Notes under the pieces: generated by a model
What the model was told of the DNA's origin: nothing
The model's database searches: none
The model's input: only the letters and a program-made list of their open reading frames with translations
Part shown: piece by piece, positions 45,206-54,212 of the stretch
How positions within the stretch are numbered: position 1 is the first letter of the stretch
How the letters are laid out: every line of letters starts with the position of its first letter
Translations under genes and position numbers: made by a program
Assembly (NCBI RefSeq): GCF_963667555.1
Contig: NZ_OY763421.1
Coordinates: 575,562 to 639,561, forward strand
DNA from: an uncultured Methanolobus sp.
GTDB taxonomy: Archaea > Halobacteriota > Methanosarcinia > Methanosarcinales > Methanosarcinaceae
Reading direction: 5' to 3'
Length of the DNA stretch: 64,000 bases

Positions 45206-48200
45206 ATGGCAGTATTACAGAAAATACACATTATTTTAGCTTTATTCATGTGCATACTATTAAGCACAGGTATAGTTTCAGCAGCAACATACTCCGGTGG
45301 TAGCGGTACGAGTGAAAGTCCGTAGCTGCTTTCAACTGACAGCGATATTGATGAATTGTCAACAACGTCTGATGATTGGGGAAGTTACTTCAAACTAACA
45401 AGTGACATTACCCTTGTGGGCAATCACACTCCGATTGGTAATTCCAGTATTAAGTTCACAGGTGATTTTGACGGAGACGGATATACAATAAGTAACCTGA
45501 CCATTTATGAGACTACTTCCTTTGCCGGATTCTTCGGTCGTACTAATACAGGTGCTAATATCCACGACCTTGGAATAGAAACAAGTTCTGATGGTGTTGA
45601 TTCAACAGATTCTTATGTCGCCGGTCTTGTCGCTGAACTTTGTGGCACTGTTAGCAACTGTTCTTTCAGTGGCACTGTTACCGGAGGCACTGGTTCTTAT
45701 GTCGGCGGTCTTATCGGCGATATAAATGGTGGTAATATTAGTGATTGTTTTGCTACAGGTACTGTCTCCAGTGATGCTAATTATGCCGGCGGTCTTGCTG
45801 GTGATCTATACATGGGTTATGCAGACAATTGTTATGCCAATGTCACTGTTACAAGTAGTTATGATGGTGGTTATGCCTCTGTTGGCGGCCTTTTCGGAGA
45901 GAATTATGGCTATGTTAGCAATTGTTATGCCACTGGTGATGTCTCCTGTACAGGTACTGGTATTGCTGTCGGTGGTCTTTTTGGGAGTAATGCCGGTACT
46001 GTAAGCAACTGTTATGCCACCGGTAATGTCTCAGGTAACGATATGGTCGGTGGTCTTATCGGGTATACCAATGGCTGGTTAACAGGCAATGTGATCAACA
46101 GTTTCGCTACTGGTACAGCTAGCACTACTGCCTCTGGCTCAGATATAGGCGGTCTTGTCGGCTATAATAACGGCGGCACTGTGACTAACAGTTATTATTC
46201 CGGCACTCCGGCTAGTGGTGAGGGTACTCAGTCTTCTTATGCTAACTTCACCAGTTTTGCCTTTGTTTCGGGAGCTTCAGGTCTTAATTGGAATGCAAGC
46301 AGTGACATCATTTCAACAGATTACAATTTAAGTTTCGTCTGGAAAATAGACGAAGGTTCTACTCTTCCGTATTTCCAGTATCAGATTACATATGTTGGAA
46401 GCGGCTCTGATTGTGATTACACAACCATCCAGGCTGCAGTAAATGCTGCATATGAGGGCGACACTATCGTTGTAACTGATGGAACTTACAATGAAAATGT
46501 GGATGTTGACAAGAGTGTCACAATTCGTTCTCAGAATGGTGCAGAAAGCACAATTATTCAGGCTTTATCTGCAAGTGATAATGTGTTTTCTGTAACTGCC
46601 AACAATGTAACGATAAATGGATTTACTGTTACAGGTGCAACAGATATGCCTTACGCTGGCATAAACCTTGAAGGGAATTCGAACTGTACCATTATAAATA
46701 ATATTGCCAGTAACAACAAATATGGTATTTACCTGTATATTTCTGAAAATAACACTCTGACCAATAATACTGCTAGCAGCAATGATAATGATGGTATTTT
46801 CATGAGATTATCTTCAAATAATACGCTTATCAACAATATTTGCCGTAATAATTGGGATGGTATTAACCTGCTAGATTCTGAAAATAATACTCTGACCAAT
46901 AATACTGGAAATGATAGTCACAATGGTATTTGCATATCTAGCTCTACTTATAATACGCTGACAGGTAATGTTGTTGGTAATGACACTTACGGTATTTACA
47001 TGTATAACTCTACTTATAATACGCTGACAGGTAATGTTGCTGAAGATAACGATCACTACAGTATTTACATGCAAGAATCTACTTATAATACGCTGACAGG
47101 TAATGTTGCAGATGATGCCAATAACGGTATTTACATGTCTTACTCTACTTATAATACACTGACCAACAATACTGCCAGTAATAATTCTTATGGTATTTAC
47201 CTGGGGTATTCAAGTTCAAACAACCTGACAGGCAACATAATGTCATTGAACACCTATAATCTTGAAGTGAGAGGTGCTTCATTGGGCGATTACTATAATG
47301 ATTTAGACACAACTAATTTAGTAAGTGGAAGTCCTGTTTACTACCTGACAAACAGTTCAAATGAAACCATTCCTGCAAATGCAGGTACTGTATATTTGAT
47401 TAATTGTACCAATATGTCTGTGAGGGATATTACTTTCACAAATGAAAGCTATGGAATCTATCTTTATGAAACAGACAATTCAACTATCGAGAATATCACA
47501 ACATCCGGATGCAAGTATGATATTTACTTCAAATCATCTCCTGACTGTGAAATAGATATGCTGAAACTGCTTGATGATTCAGCAATTCTATCTTTTGTCA
47601 CAGATTCAGTAGAAACCGAAATAAGATCAACTGAATGTGACCTTACTCTTTCAGGGAAAGAGGCTATGACAGACGGTTATATATATATCGACAGGACAGG
47701 AACTTTCAATGTTACATTCGCCTATAATGACACGGGTATAAGCAGTTCGGTTGAGTCATCTGTAAACCTTTATTATTTCAATTTCGGCACCGGTACCTGG
47801 GAAGAAGTAGCGAACACCATACTTGACACGACCAGTAATACCGTATCAGTAAATCTTCCTGAATCCGGGCAATTTTTTGCTCTTTTCAGAGATCCAAACT
47901 CTGAAGCTACCACCACTAGCAGCAGTTCAGGAACCCGTGCATCTGTAAGTCAGGGACAGGATCCAGCAATTGTAGGTGCATCCGCCTCTGCTGTAAAGCG
48001 CATAACAGGTGACTCCGAAGTAGATTATGACTTCTCGGACAGCGGTACTCCTGTACTTGGTATCAGTTTTGATGCTACAAAGGACAAAGGTCTTGTAGTT
48101 GCCAAAGTCCAGGTTCTTTCAAGCAACCCTGATGGTGTGCCTTCTCCATCAGGCAGATCTTACCAGATGCTGAGTATTGATGTCGGAAGCGAGGGAACGA

Positions 48201-48574
48201 TCTCTTCGGATTCTGCTGAGAATATCATGATACGTTTCAAGGTAAGCAAGCAATGGATAGAAGAGAACAACATCGACATTTCCACGATCCGTATGACAAG
48301 GTATCATGGTGAACAATGGAATGACCTGCCAACATATCAGGAAAGGGAAGAAGATGGTTACATCTACTTCTACGCTGAAACTCCTGGATTCTCAATCTTT
48401 GAAGTTGTAGGAGATGAGAAATCGGCAATCTCCGAGCAGGTTCCTGTATCAACACCTGTGACTGAAGAATTCGAAGAACCTGTAGCAGAAGAAGAAACAT
48501 CAAGCACACCTGGATTTACTGCAATTGCAGGAATTGTGTTTGTTTCACTTGCGGTTCTTCTGAGAAGAAAATAA
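45206..48574 (+). CDS. Surface protein 5 with in-frame amber codon (GLUG, beta-helix, PGF-CTERM)
   Basis: The gene starts at ATG 45206 with the same GAGGG-type site and signal peptide as protein 4. Codon 40 is TAG (45323-45325), where the other modules have TAT (Tyr) in DPYLLS. The frame is open on both sides for 1122 residues. If TAG is read (pyrrolysine or suppression) the protein is full length; otherwise a 39-residue stub is made, or translation restarts within the gene (first Met-like start near 45356, without signal peptide). Domains: GLUG repeats (27-390), beta-helix (393-785), PGF-pre-PGF (about 908-1070) and PGF tail (TPGFTAIAG ... LLRRK). The absence of any other lesion argues for expression or a very recent mutation. 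Confidence 0.83.
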
Positions 48575-48590
48575 GCAAGTTAAGGTTAAA

Positions 48591-48618
48591 AGAGGGCTTG
48601 AAGCTCTCTTCTTTTTTA
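48591..48618 (+). terminator. Hairpin with T tract
   Basis: AGAGGGCTT pairs imperfectly with AGCTCTCT, followed by CTTCTTTTTTAC, 16 bases after the stop of surface protein 5. Confidence 0.5.
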
Positions 48619-48636
48619 CTTTTTTATACTTGAACT

Positions 48637-48853
48637 ATCCCGAAGGGTCCGGCGAAGCCGGCGTTTTCCCATCAAAATAAACAAAATGATATACACACAA
48701 TAGCATGAAATACATTTTTGCAGAATTTCAGCAGCATTCTCAGTCAAAATACGATATTTAATGGGATAATTTTCTTCATAGAATCATCGGAATACGCCGC
48801 CTTCGGCGGATGGTTGCTTTGTTTTTAGATTACCGGTTGTTTTTGTGGAAATG
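48637..48853 (-). repeat. Dispersed hairpin repeat, copy B (complete)
   Basis: About 217 bases, inverted relative to copies A and C. One end holds CCGCCTTCGGCGG (48797-48809); the other holds two adjacent hairpins, CCCGAAGGG and CCGGCGAAGCCGG (48639-48661). The middle is AT-rich with no ORF. It fills most of the 442-base gap between surface gene 5 and the symporter; the remainder, up to 49016, is A/T-rich with nothing recognised. Confidence 0.75.
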
Positions 48854-49015
48854 AAATAGAGAAAAGACTGTATCAATCATATAAACAGGATTTCCACCAG
48901 GTTTCAAAGTCAATAAAGAAGATTCCTGTTAATTCCCCGGGTTCTAAAAAGAAAAAAGGGAAAAGAAAGACCAATCAACAAATCCTGTTAATTGTTCGTT
49001 CTCTAAAAAAGCACT

Positions 49016-50605
49016 TTAATTTTTCTTAAAGCAATTTTCAACATGCTTTTCTGCCATGGGTTCTGTCATGAGGCTCACGACAATCGCAACCAAAAATGAC
49101 AGTGGTGTAGCAACAAGTATCGGGTCTACAAGGGTCCAGGTCCCTGTAAGCAGTGTTGCCTGTCCAAAAAGCGCCTGGCATATTCCAAGGGCAGTCGCTT
49201 CCTTGGCATGTACGAATGTGAGCCAGAAAAGGCTGCTGAAAGTACCGATAAGAAGACTTGCTGTTGCTCCCTGTCTGGTCATGCGTTTCCAGAATATAGC
49301 TCCTGAATACATTGGTAGGAAGGCTGCTGCACAGAGTCCGAAGAATATTGCTGTTGCTCTTGCGATAATTCCCGGTGGGAGTATGTATGCAAGGACGACA
49401 CTGATGAAGATCGTTACAGCGATGCCGGCTCTTGTGACATTGATGGTCTGGCCAAGCTTCCCTTTCATGATACCTTCACGGTAGAAATCGTGTCCGAAAG
49501 CTGTTCCCATGGCGTGGAACTGTGAGCTTAAGGTTGACATGGCTGCTGCAAGAAGGGTGAGCAGGAAGAACACTACAAAATAATCCGGCATTGCACTGTT
49601 TATGTACTCGGGCATTATCAGATCGATATTGCCTCCTGCAACCTCAAGGGAGATCATTCCCTGTGTGTTGAAGAAGTATACGTTTGAGAGAGCACCGACG
49701 ATGTATGCGACACCTGCCATCATGAAGATGAAAGGTCCGCCTGAAAGAACAGCTCTTTTCAGGGAGCGGGTGTTCTTTACTGTCATGAACCTGACTGCAA
49801 GCTGTGGCTGTGCAAGTACACCGATACCGACACCAAGAATGATGGTTGATACGAGTGTCCACCATGTTGGTGAACCGAATGATGGCATAGAGGTCCATCC
49901 GGTGTGACCGGCGGCTGCAAGATTATCAGGTACAAGGTATGCCATATTTGTGAGTGCCTGGTGGGCTTCGGTAATTCCTCCAAGTTTAGAATAGGTGAAT
50001 ACCAGCAAGATAGTCATTCCAACGAACATCAGTACGCCCTGCAAAGCGTCTGTGTACATTACCGCAATAAGCCCACCTGTAATAACGTAGGCTGCAACGA
50101 TTATTGCAAGGATGAGAATAGCGATATTGTAATTGATATTCAGGGCGGTTTCCATGAAACGCGCACCACCGATCAGCACACTTCCTGCATAAAGTGGCAT
50201 GAATATGGTGATGAGTGCACCTGAAAATCCCTGGATGAACCTTGACTGGAACCTTCTTCCGATAAGCTCCGGGAAAGTAACTGCTTTGAGATTTACGCCC
50301 ATGCGTCTTGTTCTTGATCCGAATACTACAAAAGCAATAAAGATTCCCACGAAGATGTTCATGAAAACCAGCCACAGTATGCCAAGACCAAACGCTCCGG
50401 CATAACCACCGAATCCTATGATAGCTGAAGTACTGATAAACGCAGCACCATAGGAGAATGCCAGCACGAAAGGATTGACCTTCCTTCCTGCAAGCATGTA
50501 GTCGTCATTGTCTTTTGTTTGTTTGTAACCGACCCATCCCAGATAGAAAACTACCATCATGTAGGCGAGTACGGATAATCCGAGAACAGGAGTACTGACA
50601 GCCAT
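49016..50605 (-). CDS. Sodium:solute symporter (SSS family), second copy
   Basis: A 529-residue transporter with about 13 membrane spans, co-linear with and closely similar to the protein at 22045 (the same VTFPELIGRRFQSRF and AYVITGGLIAVMYTDALQG segments). Differences concentrate at the N-terminus, the loops and the C-terminal tail. Sodium-driven uptake is expected from the family; the substrate is unknown and may be the same as or related to that of the first copy. It overlaps its 39-residue partner gene by one base (TGATG). Confidence 0.92.
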   Translation of the reverse strand: MAVSTPVLGLSVLAYMMVVFYLGWVGYKQTKDNDDYMLAGRKVNPFVLAFSYGAAFISTSAIIGFGGYAGAFGLGILWLVFMNIFVGIFIAFVVFGSRTRRMGVNLKAVTFPELIGRRFQSRFIQGFSGALITIFMPLYAGSVLIGGARFMETALNINYNIAILILAIIVAAYVITGGLIAVMYTDALQGVLMFVGMTILLVFTYSKLGGITEAHQALTNMAYLVPDNLAAAGHTGWTSMPSFGSPTWWTLVSTIILGVGIGVLAQPQLAVRFMTVKNTRSLKRAVLSGGPFIFMMAGVAYIVGALSNVYFFNTQGMISLEVAGGNIDLIMPEYINSAMPDYFVVFFLLTLLAAAMSTLSSQFHAMGTAFGHDFYREGIMKGKLGQTINVTRAGIAVTIFISVVLAYILPPGIIARATAIFFGLCAAAFLPMYSGAIFWKRMTRQGATASLLIGTFSSLFWLTFVHAKEATALGICQALFGQATLLTGTWTLVDPILVATPLSFLVAIVVSLMTEPMAEKHVENCFKKN

Positions 50606-50724
50606 CAGTCTTCCTCCTCTTCATCGTCGTTCCAGTGTATAAGTCCATAGATTACACATCCAATGGCACTTACAAAGCATAAGATATATGCGATCCATAT
50701 TTGTGGGTCTGTTATTCCCAGCAT
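50605..50724 (-). CDS. Symporter small accessory protein, second copy
   Basis: A 39-residue ORF starting MLGITDPQIWIAYILCF, with one membrane span and an acidic tail (WNDDEEEED). It is nearly the same as the protein at 23628 apart from the tail, and lies in the same position before the symporter. Its conservation across two operons shows that it is a real gene. Confidence 0.88.
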   Translation of the reverse strand: MLGITDPQIWIAYILCFVSAIGCVIYGLIHWNDDEEEED

Positions 50725-50756
50725 TAATTAGCAACTCCAATAGTGATAATGTCAAC

Positions 50757-50794
50757 TGTTAACATGAAACGTACTTTAACTTTTCGATATAATT
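50757..50794 (-). promoter_or_regulatory. Second symporter promoter with shared operator motif
   Basis: Plus-strand TGTTAACATG at 50757-50766 (CATGTTAACA on the minus strand) with a TATA-like element at 50787-50794 about 25 bases upstream in the direction of transcription. The motif covers the expected start site, as in the first symporter operon, but only one copy is present. Confidence 0.45.
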
Positions 50795-50839
50795 CAGACA
50801 TTTTAATTTATTCTATAGGATTTAAGTCTGGCATAAATC

Positions 50840-51032
50840 TTAAATAAAAACGAGTTACACTATTTGTAGTGTTAAAAATAGGTAGCATTTGTAACACTAC
50901 TATAAAACGGTGCAATGACAAAAACATGTCAGGCACTTCCTCTTAAAAAGAGGACATTGCACATCTTTTTTCTGCGGGTGTCTCACACCCGCCCCTCCTT
51001 TTCACAATTAAACGATTAAACGATCAATTGTG
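50840..51032 (+). ncRNA. Candidate structured RNA with alternative hairpins
   Basis: TAGTGTTA (50867-50874) can pair either with ACACTA just upstream (50857-50862, six pairs) or with TAACACTA downstream (50892-50899, eight pairs). Next, GTGCAATG (50910-50917) pairs with CATTGCAC (50955-50962), enclosing two smaller hairpins (GACA/TGTC and CCTCTT/AAGAGG), and is followed by a T-run at 50965-50971. Then come an 8-bp GC hairpin (GCGGGTGT-CTC-ACACCCGC, 50974-50992) and CACAATT/AATTGTG (51003-51032). A TTAAATAA element near 50841 is a possible box A. No ORF is present. Confidence 0.4.
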
Positions 51033-51174
51033 TAAGAGGTATCATTATTTCTCAGAAAGCACATTAATGCTGTGATTTCTGACCATCCTGCTTACCCATA
51101 TAAACCTGTTGTTGGTTGTTTTAAGTTTATTTCGATAGCAAGCGCCATAATAGCCTCTGTAAAAAGGGAATAGA

Positions 51175-51182
51175 TTTAAATA
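51175..51182 (+). promoter_or_regulatory. Box A candidate
   Basis: TTTAAATA, a consensus archaeal box A with a purine-rich BRE-like stretch upstream, centred about 27 bases before the first stem of the candidate RNA at 51207. Confidence 0.45.
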
Positions 51183-51206
51183 CTATGTACTCTCAACTGT
51201 GTCTAG

Positions 51207-51339
51207 TTGAAGCAGGAATTTTATGGTACCACCAGCAAAATACCACCCTTCCCAAAAACTCAATTGATCAAATCCTGCTTCAATTATTGTTGGCCACTCT
51301 CTCCAAAAATATCCACATCCATTTTTGTGGTCAACAATA
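51207..51339 (+). ncRNA. Candidate two-stem structured RNA
   Basis: TTGAAGCAGGA (51207-51217) pairs perfectly with TCCTGCTTCAA (51273-51283). Immediately after, TATTGTTGGCCAC (51285-51297) pairs with GTGGTCAACAATA (51327-51339) over 13 pairs with one G-U, continued inside by AAAAAT/ATTTTT. An alternative short hairpin TCAACT/AGTTGA (51193-51210) competes with the first stem. A consensus box A lies at the proper distance. The stretch has no credible ORF with a ribosome site. It could also be a remnant of a mobile element. Confidence 0.5.
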
Positions 51340-51368
51340 TAACTCCTATTGTTATTATTCGGATTAAG

Positions 51369-52235
51369 TCAGCAGTTGACTTTCGCTTTTACAAAAACGG
51401 CCCTGCTTATCTGCTGTGTCTCAACTGAGAATCCCGCTTTCTCAAAGTGATCCACCCAGTCCTGAATTCCTCTTTCGGTTCCATGGTGATGGTCAAGTGG
51501 TTCAACTGCCAGCACAGTACCGTTCTTTGAAACAACTCTCTTAACCTCTGAGAGAGCCTTTGGAATGTCATCAAGGTGGTGCAGCATAAAGAAACATGTG
51601 ACCGTCTCATAGCTTGCATCATTAAAGGAAAGCTCATAAACACTTTCAGCCTTAAATGAAACATTCTTAATATCATATGCGATAGCGTTCAGACGGCATT
51701 GTTCCATCATTTTTTCCAGAAGATCTATTCCCATGACCTTTGATCCGGGATTCATTCTTGCCATCTGCAGTGTCAGGTTTCCTACTCCGCATCCAACGTC
51801 AAGTATAGTCTTACCGTTTGCCTGTGGCAGTGCAACTTCCATTGTCTGTTTTTTAAGTATCTCCATTCCGGCTTCAGGGAAATCAGCATCCTGTTTATCA
51901 AATGATGTGTAAGGAACGATTCCGTAGACCTGAGCATGGTTAGCTGCAAAAAGTCCTTTGAAATATATCTGTGTGCCATTGATCTTTATAAGCTCAACAA
52001 CGGACACACCTGCCGTCTTGCAGAACCTCTTATTCCATTCATCTCTTTTTTCAGGAAATTCCATGTCAAGAGGGTCATGGACAACTATGTAGTGCGTGTA
52101 GTCCTCATAGACCAGGCTTTCCACATCTGTGTCCTCAAGCTCAACAATGCTTACGCTCTCTTTCCAGAGTGCAAGTAACTGCATTGTTTTTTCGTCAGCA
52201 AAATTAGATACTTTTCCAATGGCTTTCAGTGACAT
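51369..52235 (-). CDS. SAM-dependent methyltransferase
   Basis: A protein of about 288 residues from ATG 52235 (a TTG lies three codons earlier). The N-terminal 120 residues are of unknown type. Residues 125-285 form a class I Rossmann-like methyltransferase: motif I TILDVGCGVGNLTLQ, motif II VMGIDLLEKMM, the region CFFMLHHLDDI, and post-motif NGTVLAVEPLDHHHG. The HHHG segment resembles small-molecule methyltransferases. Substrate not predictable. Monocistronic. Confidence 0.85.
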   Translation of the reverse strand: MSLKAIGKVSNFADEKTMQLLALWKESVSIVELEDTDVESLVYEDYTHYIVVHDPLDMEFPEKRDEWNKRFCKTAGVSVVELIKINGTQIYFKGLFAANHAQVYGIVPYTSFDKQDADFPEAGMEILKKQTMEVALPQANGKTILDVGCGVGNLTLQMARMNPGSKVMGIDLLEKMMEQCRLNAIAYDIKNVSFKAESVYELSFNDASYETVTCFFMLHHLDDIPKALSEVKRVVSKNGTVLAVEPLDHHHGTERGIQDWVDHFEKAGFSVETQQISRAVFVKAKVNC

Positions 52236-52378
52236 ACTGCACAATTGTATTTTTCAGATATACCTTTAGTGGTATCCTGAAAAACAATACAACTGGAAAC
52301 AGTACTTAAACCACTTTTGTGATTTTTCGGCTTTGTAGAGATCCAGTTTATAAAAGTGACACATACATTGCTCTTTTA

Positions 52379-52553
52379 CATTTCCAGAAAAACAATTTGC
52401 AAGCTAAAAACAAAGCAACCATCCGCTGAAGGCGGCACATTCCTATGCTTCTGCACATAAGATTATTACACAGACTACTACTTTCTACTGAGAATCTACA
52501 GAAGTCCTGCGAAGAAAACAGTCCATGATATTATGTAGGTTTATTTGTTTTTT
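52379..52553 (+). repeat. Dispersed hairpin repeat, copy C, left part
   Basis: Matches copies A and reversed B from CATTTCCAGAAAAACAA through hairpin CCGCTGAAGGCGG (52422-52434). It is cut by the IS1-family element that follows. Confidence 0.7.
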
Positions 52554-53295
52554 CGGCTTTGGTATCTAAGTATAGTTATATAGATTGAGTGCCAATGTCT
52601 CAATATGAACTGTCCAAAATGTAAGAGTTCCAATCACAAAAAGAATGGAAAAGTTGGTGGGCGCCAACGCTACAAATGTCATGATTGCGGATACAATTAT
52701 ACCGTAGAAATAAAATCAACTGCTAGTTCCACTTCTGTTAAAAGACAGGCATTACAACTTTATCTTGAAGGATTAGGTTTTCGTTCTATCGGAAGAATTT
52801 TAGGAGTAAGCCATGTTTCAGTATACAAATGGATTAAGAAATTTGGCCAGGAATTAGAGGATCTAAAAAACGAAAATGAGATAGAGATTGTAGAATTAGA
52901 TGAGATGCACACTTATATAGGTAACAAAAAAAATATTGCTGGATCTGGATTGCTATTGATAGAATTGGGAAAAGATTCATCAACTGTTCTTTTGGCAGCA
53001 GAGGAACAGAAACTGGCATACAACTATGGGACAAACTAAAGGATATTGGGATAAAAGAAGTCATGACGGATCATTGGAAAGCATATGCAGAGTTTATTCC
53101 AGAGGCCATTCATACTCGATCCAAAGCTGAAACATATACGGTAGAAGGATATAATAGTATATTCAGGCATTTTCTGGCAAGGTTGAGAAGAAAATCTAAA
53201 TGTTATACAAAGAGTCTTGAAATGTTGCGATACTCTGTCTTAATGTTAATGAAATACCGAAATAATGAGATGACTATGTTTGATTAACAATGCCG
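52554..53295 (+). mobile_element. IS1-family insertion sequence
   Basis: About 742 bases bounded by imperfect inverted ends: CGGCTTTGGTATCTAAG (from 52554) versus CGGCATTGTTAATCAAA read inward from 53295, 18 of 26 positions matching. TTTTTT flanks both ends and may be the target duplication. It carries one transposase read in two frames. It is inserted within copy C of the dispersed repeat. Confidence 0.75.
52605..53287 (+). CDS. IS1-type transposase with -1 frameshift
   Basis: Part 1 (52605 to about 52931) has an N-terminal zinc ribbon (CPKCKS ... YKCHDCGYNY), a helix-turn-helix (GFRSIGRILGVSHVSVYKWIKK) and the first catalytic Asp in ELDEMHTYIG. An A8 run at 52926-52933 is the frameshift site: shifting -1 gives YCWIWIAIDRIGKRF and continues to the second Asp (MTDHWKAY) and the Glu (YTVEGYNS), with the usual IS1 end HFLARLRRKSKCYTKS, to the stop at 53287. 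All three DDE residues are therefore intact over the two frames. IS1 elements use a programmed -1 shift on an A-rich slippery run, so the element may be functional; a homopolymer mutation is the alternative. Confidence 0.8.
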
Positions 53296-53354
53296 TTTTT
53301 TCTTGTGGGAAAACGCCAGCTTCGCCGGACCCTTCGGGATAACGCACGTTATCC
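53296..53354 (+). repeat. Dispersed hairpin repeat, copy C, right part
   Basis: Continues copy C after the IS1 element: GGGAAAACGCC then two hairpins, CCAGCTTCGCCGG and CCCTTCGGG, matching the reversed end of copy B. A further hairpin GGATAACG/CGTTATCC (53337-53354) follows, unique to this copy. Confidence 0.7.
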
Positions 53355-53424
53355 ATGAATTACGAGAAACCAATTTACAAACTTCCTTATAGTTTTGAGG
53401 GTAGGATTCTACAGAGCCAATTTA

Positions 53425-54150
53425 TCATTGAACCGGCATTGTGGGTGCTTTAATTTCGGCTACATTATCATAGTTATAAAACTCAACACGGTTGTGTATG
53501 GCAACAGGTGAGATAAGTCCCTGTACATTCATCATGAATTCCGTATGGCTTTCTATTGCAGCAACACGATTACTTCCCTTTTCAACAAAAAATCTGATGC
53601 TGTAAACTGTTAAACGTTCATCTCCTCTCAGATTCAAGCCAGCTTTTTCAGCTTCCTGCAAAAGTGTACTGTTATCCGGCAAAGCAGTGAGTACAAGATA
53701 TGAATCTGTTCTTTCCATGCTCAAGTCTGTTGAATTTGCCAGAAGCAGGTTTGTCTGGGTCAGCTGGTCGTAGTTATCCCACATTTGCTGGTTAAGTGTC
53801 CTTTTTTCCCAGGTTTCATTATTGTTCCTGCTGTATGCATTTTCATCAGCAACGATAAGGTCCATGGAATCTTCCACTGATAACAGGCTCACAGACATCT
53901 CCCTGTCAGAATAGTCCACAGATCCCGTTCCTTCCATCAACATGAACGACTCGCCAAGCATTGAAATATTGCTGTAGATGTTGAACTGGTAAGAATCAAC
54001 ATCCTTTGAAGTATCGATTATCCTGCCTGCAAGGTTGTATGCATCGTTTATTTCCCGGTGTTCCACATAATAAAGGGCAGAAATGATCAAAACACAGGTG
54101 ATGCCCAGAAGAATAATTATCTGCCTGTCAAGTCCTTTTTTTTCTGACAA
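53425..54150 (-). CDS. Membrane-anchored exported protein
   Basis: A 241-residue protein starting at TTG 54150 after GGTGATG. One N-terminal membrane anchor (IIILLGITCVLIISALYYV, residues 10-28) is followed by an extracytoplasmic beta-rich domain reminiscent of LolA/LppX-like lipid- or protein-binding folds (DVDSYQFNIYSNISMLGE, and GTGSVDYSDREMSVSL). It lies 62 bases after the giant surface-protein gene on the same strand and is probably co-transcribed with it. Confidence 0.65.
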   Translation of the reverse strand: MSEKKGLDRQIIILLGITCVLIISALYYVEHREINDAYNLAGRIIDTSKDVDSYQFNIYSNISMLGESFMLMEGTGSVDYSDREMSVSLLSVEDSMDLIVADENAYSRNNNETWEKRTLNQQMWDNYDQLTQTNLLLANSTDLSMERTDSYLVLTALPDNSTLLQEAEKAGLNLRGDERLTVYSIRFFVEKGSNRVAAIESHTEFMMNVQGLISPVAIHNRVEFYNYDNVAEIKAPTMPVQ

Positions 54151-54212
54151 TTGTCATCACCTGCGTTTTATACTTTTTTTCTGTAGTGATACATTTGTGA
54201 CGCATTTTTTAT

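Larger units (their letters stand above)
44990..45311 (+). repeat. Duplicated intergenic block, copy 2
   Basis: Near-identical partner of 38044-38365: end of surface gene 4, spacer, promoter and first ~100 bases of gene 5. Confidence 0.9.

Noticed and set aside
51185..51367. A 60-codon ORF beginning at 51185
   Set aside because: No ribosome site, odd composition, and the region is better explained by two long paired stems.
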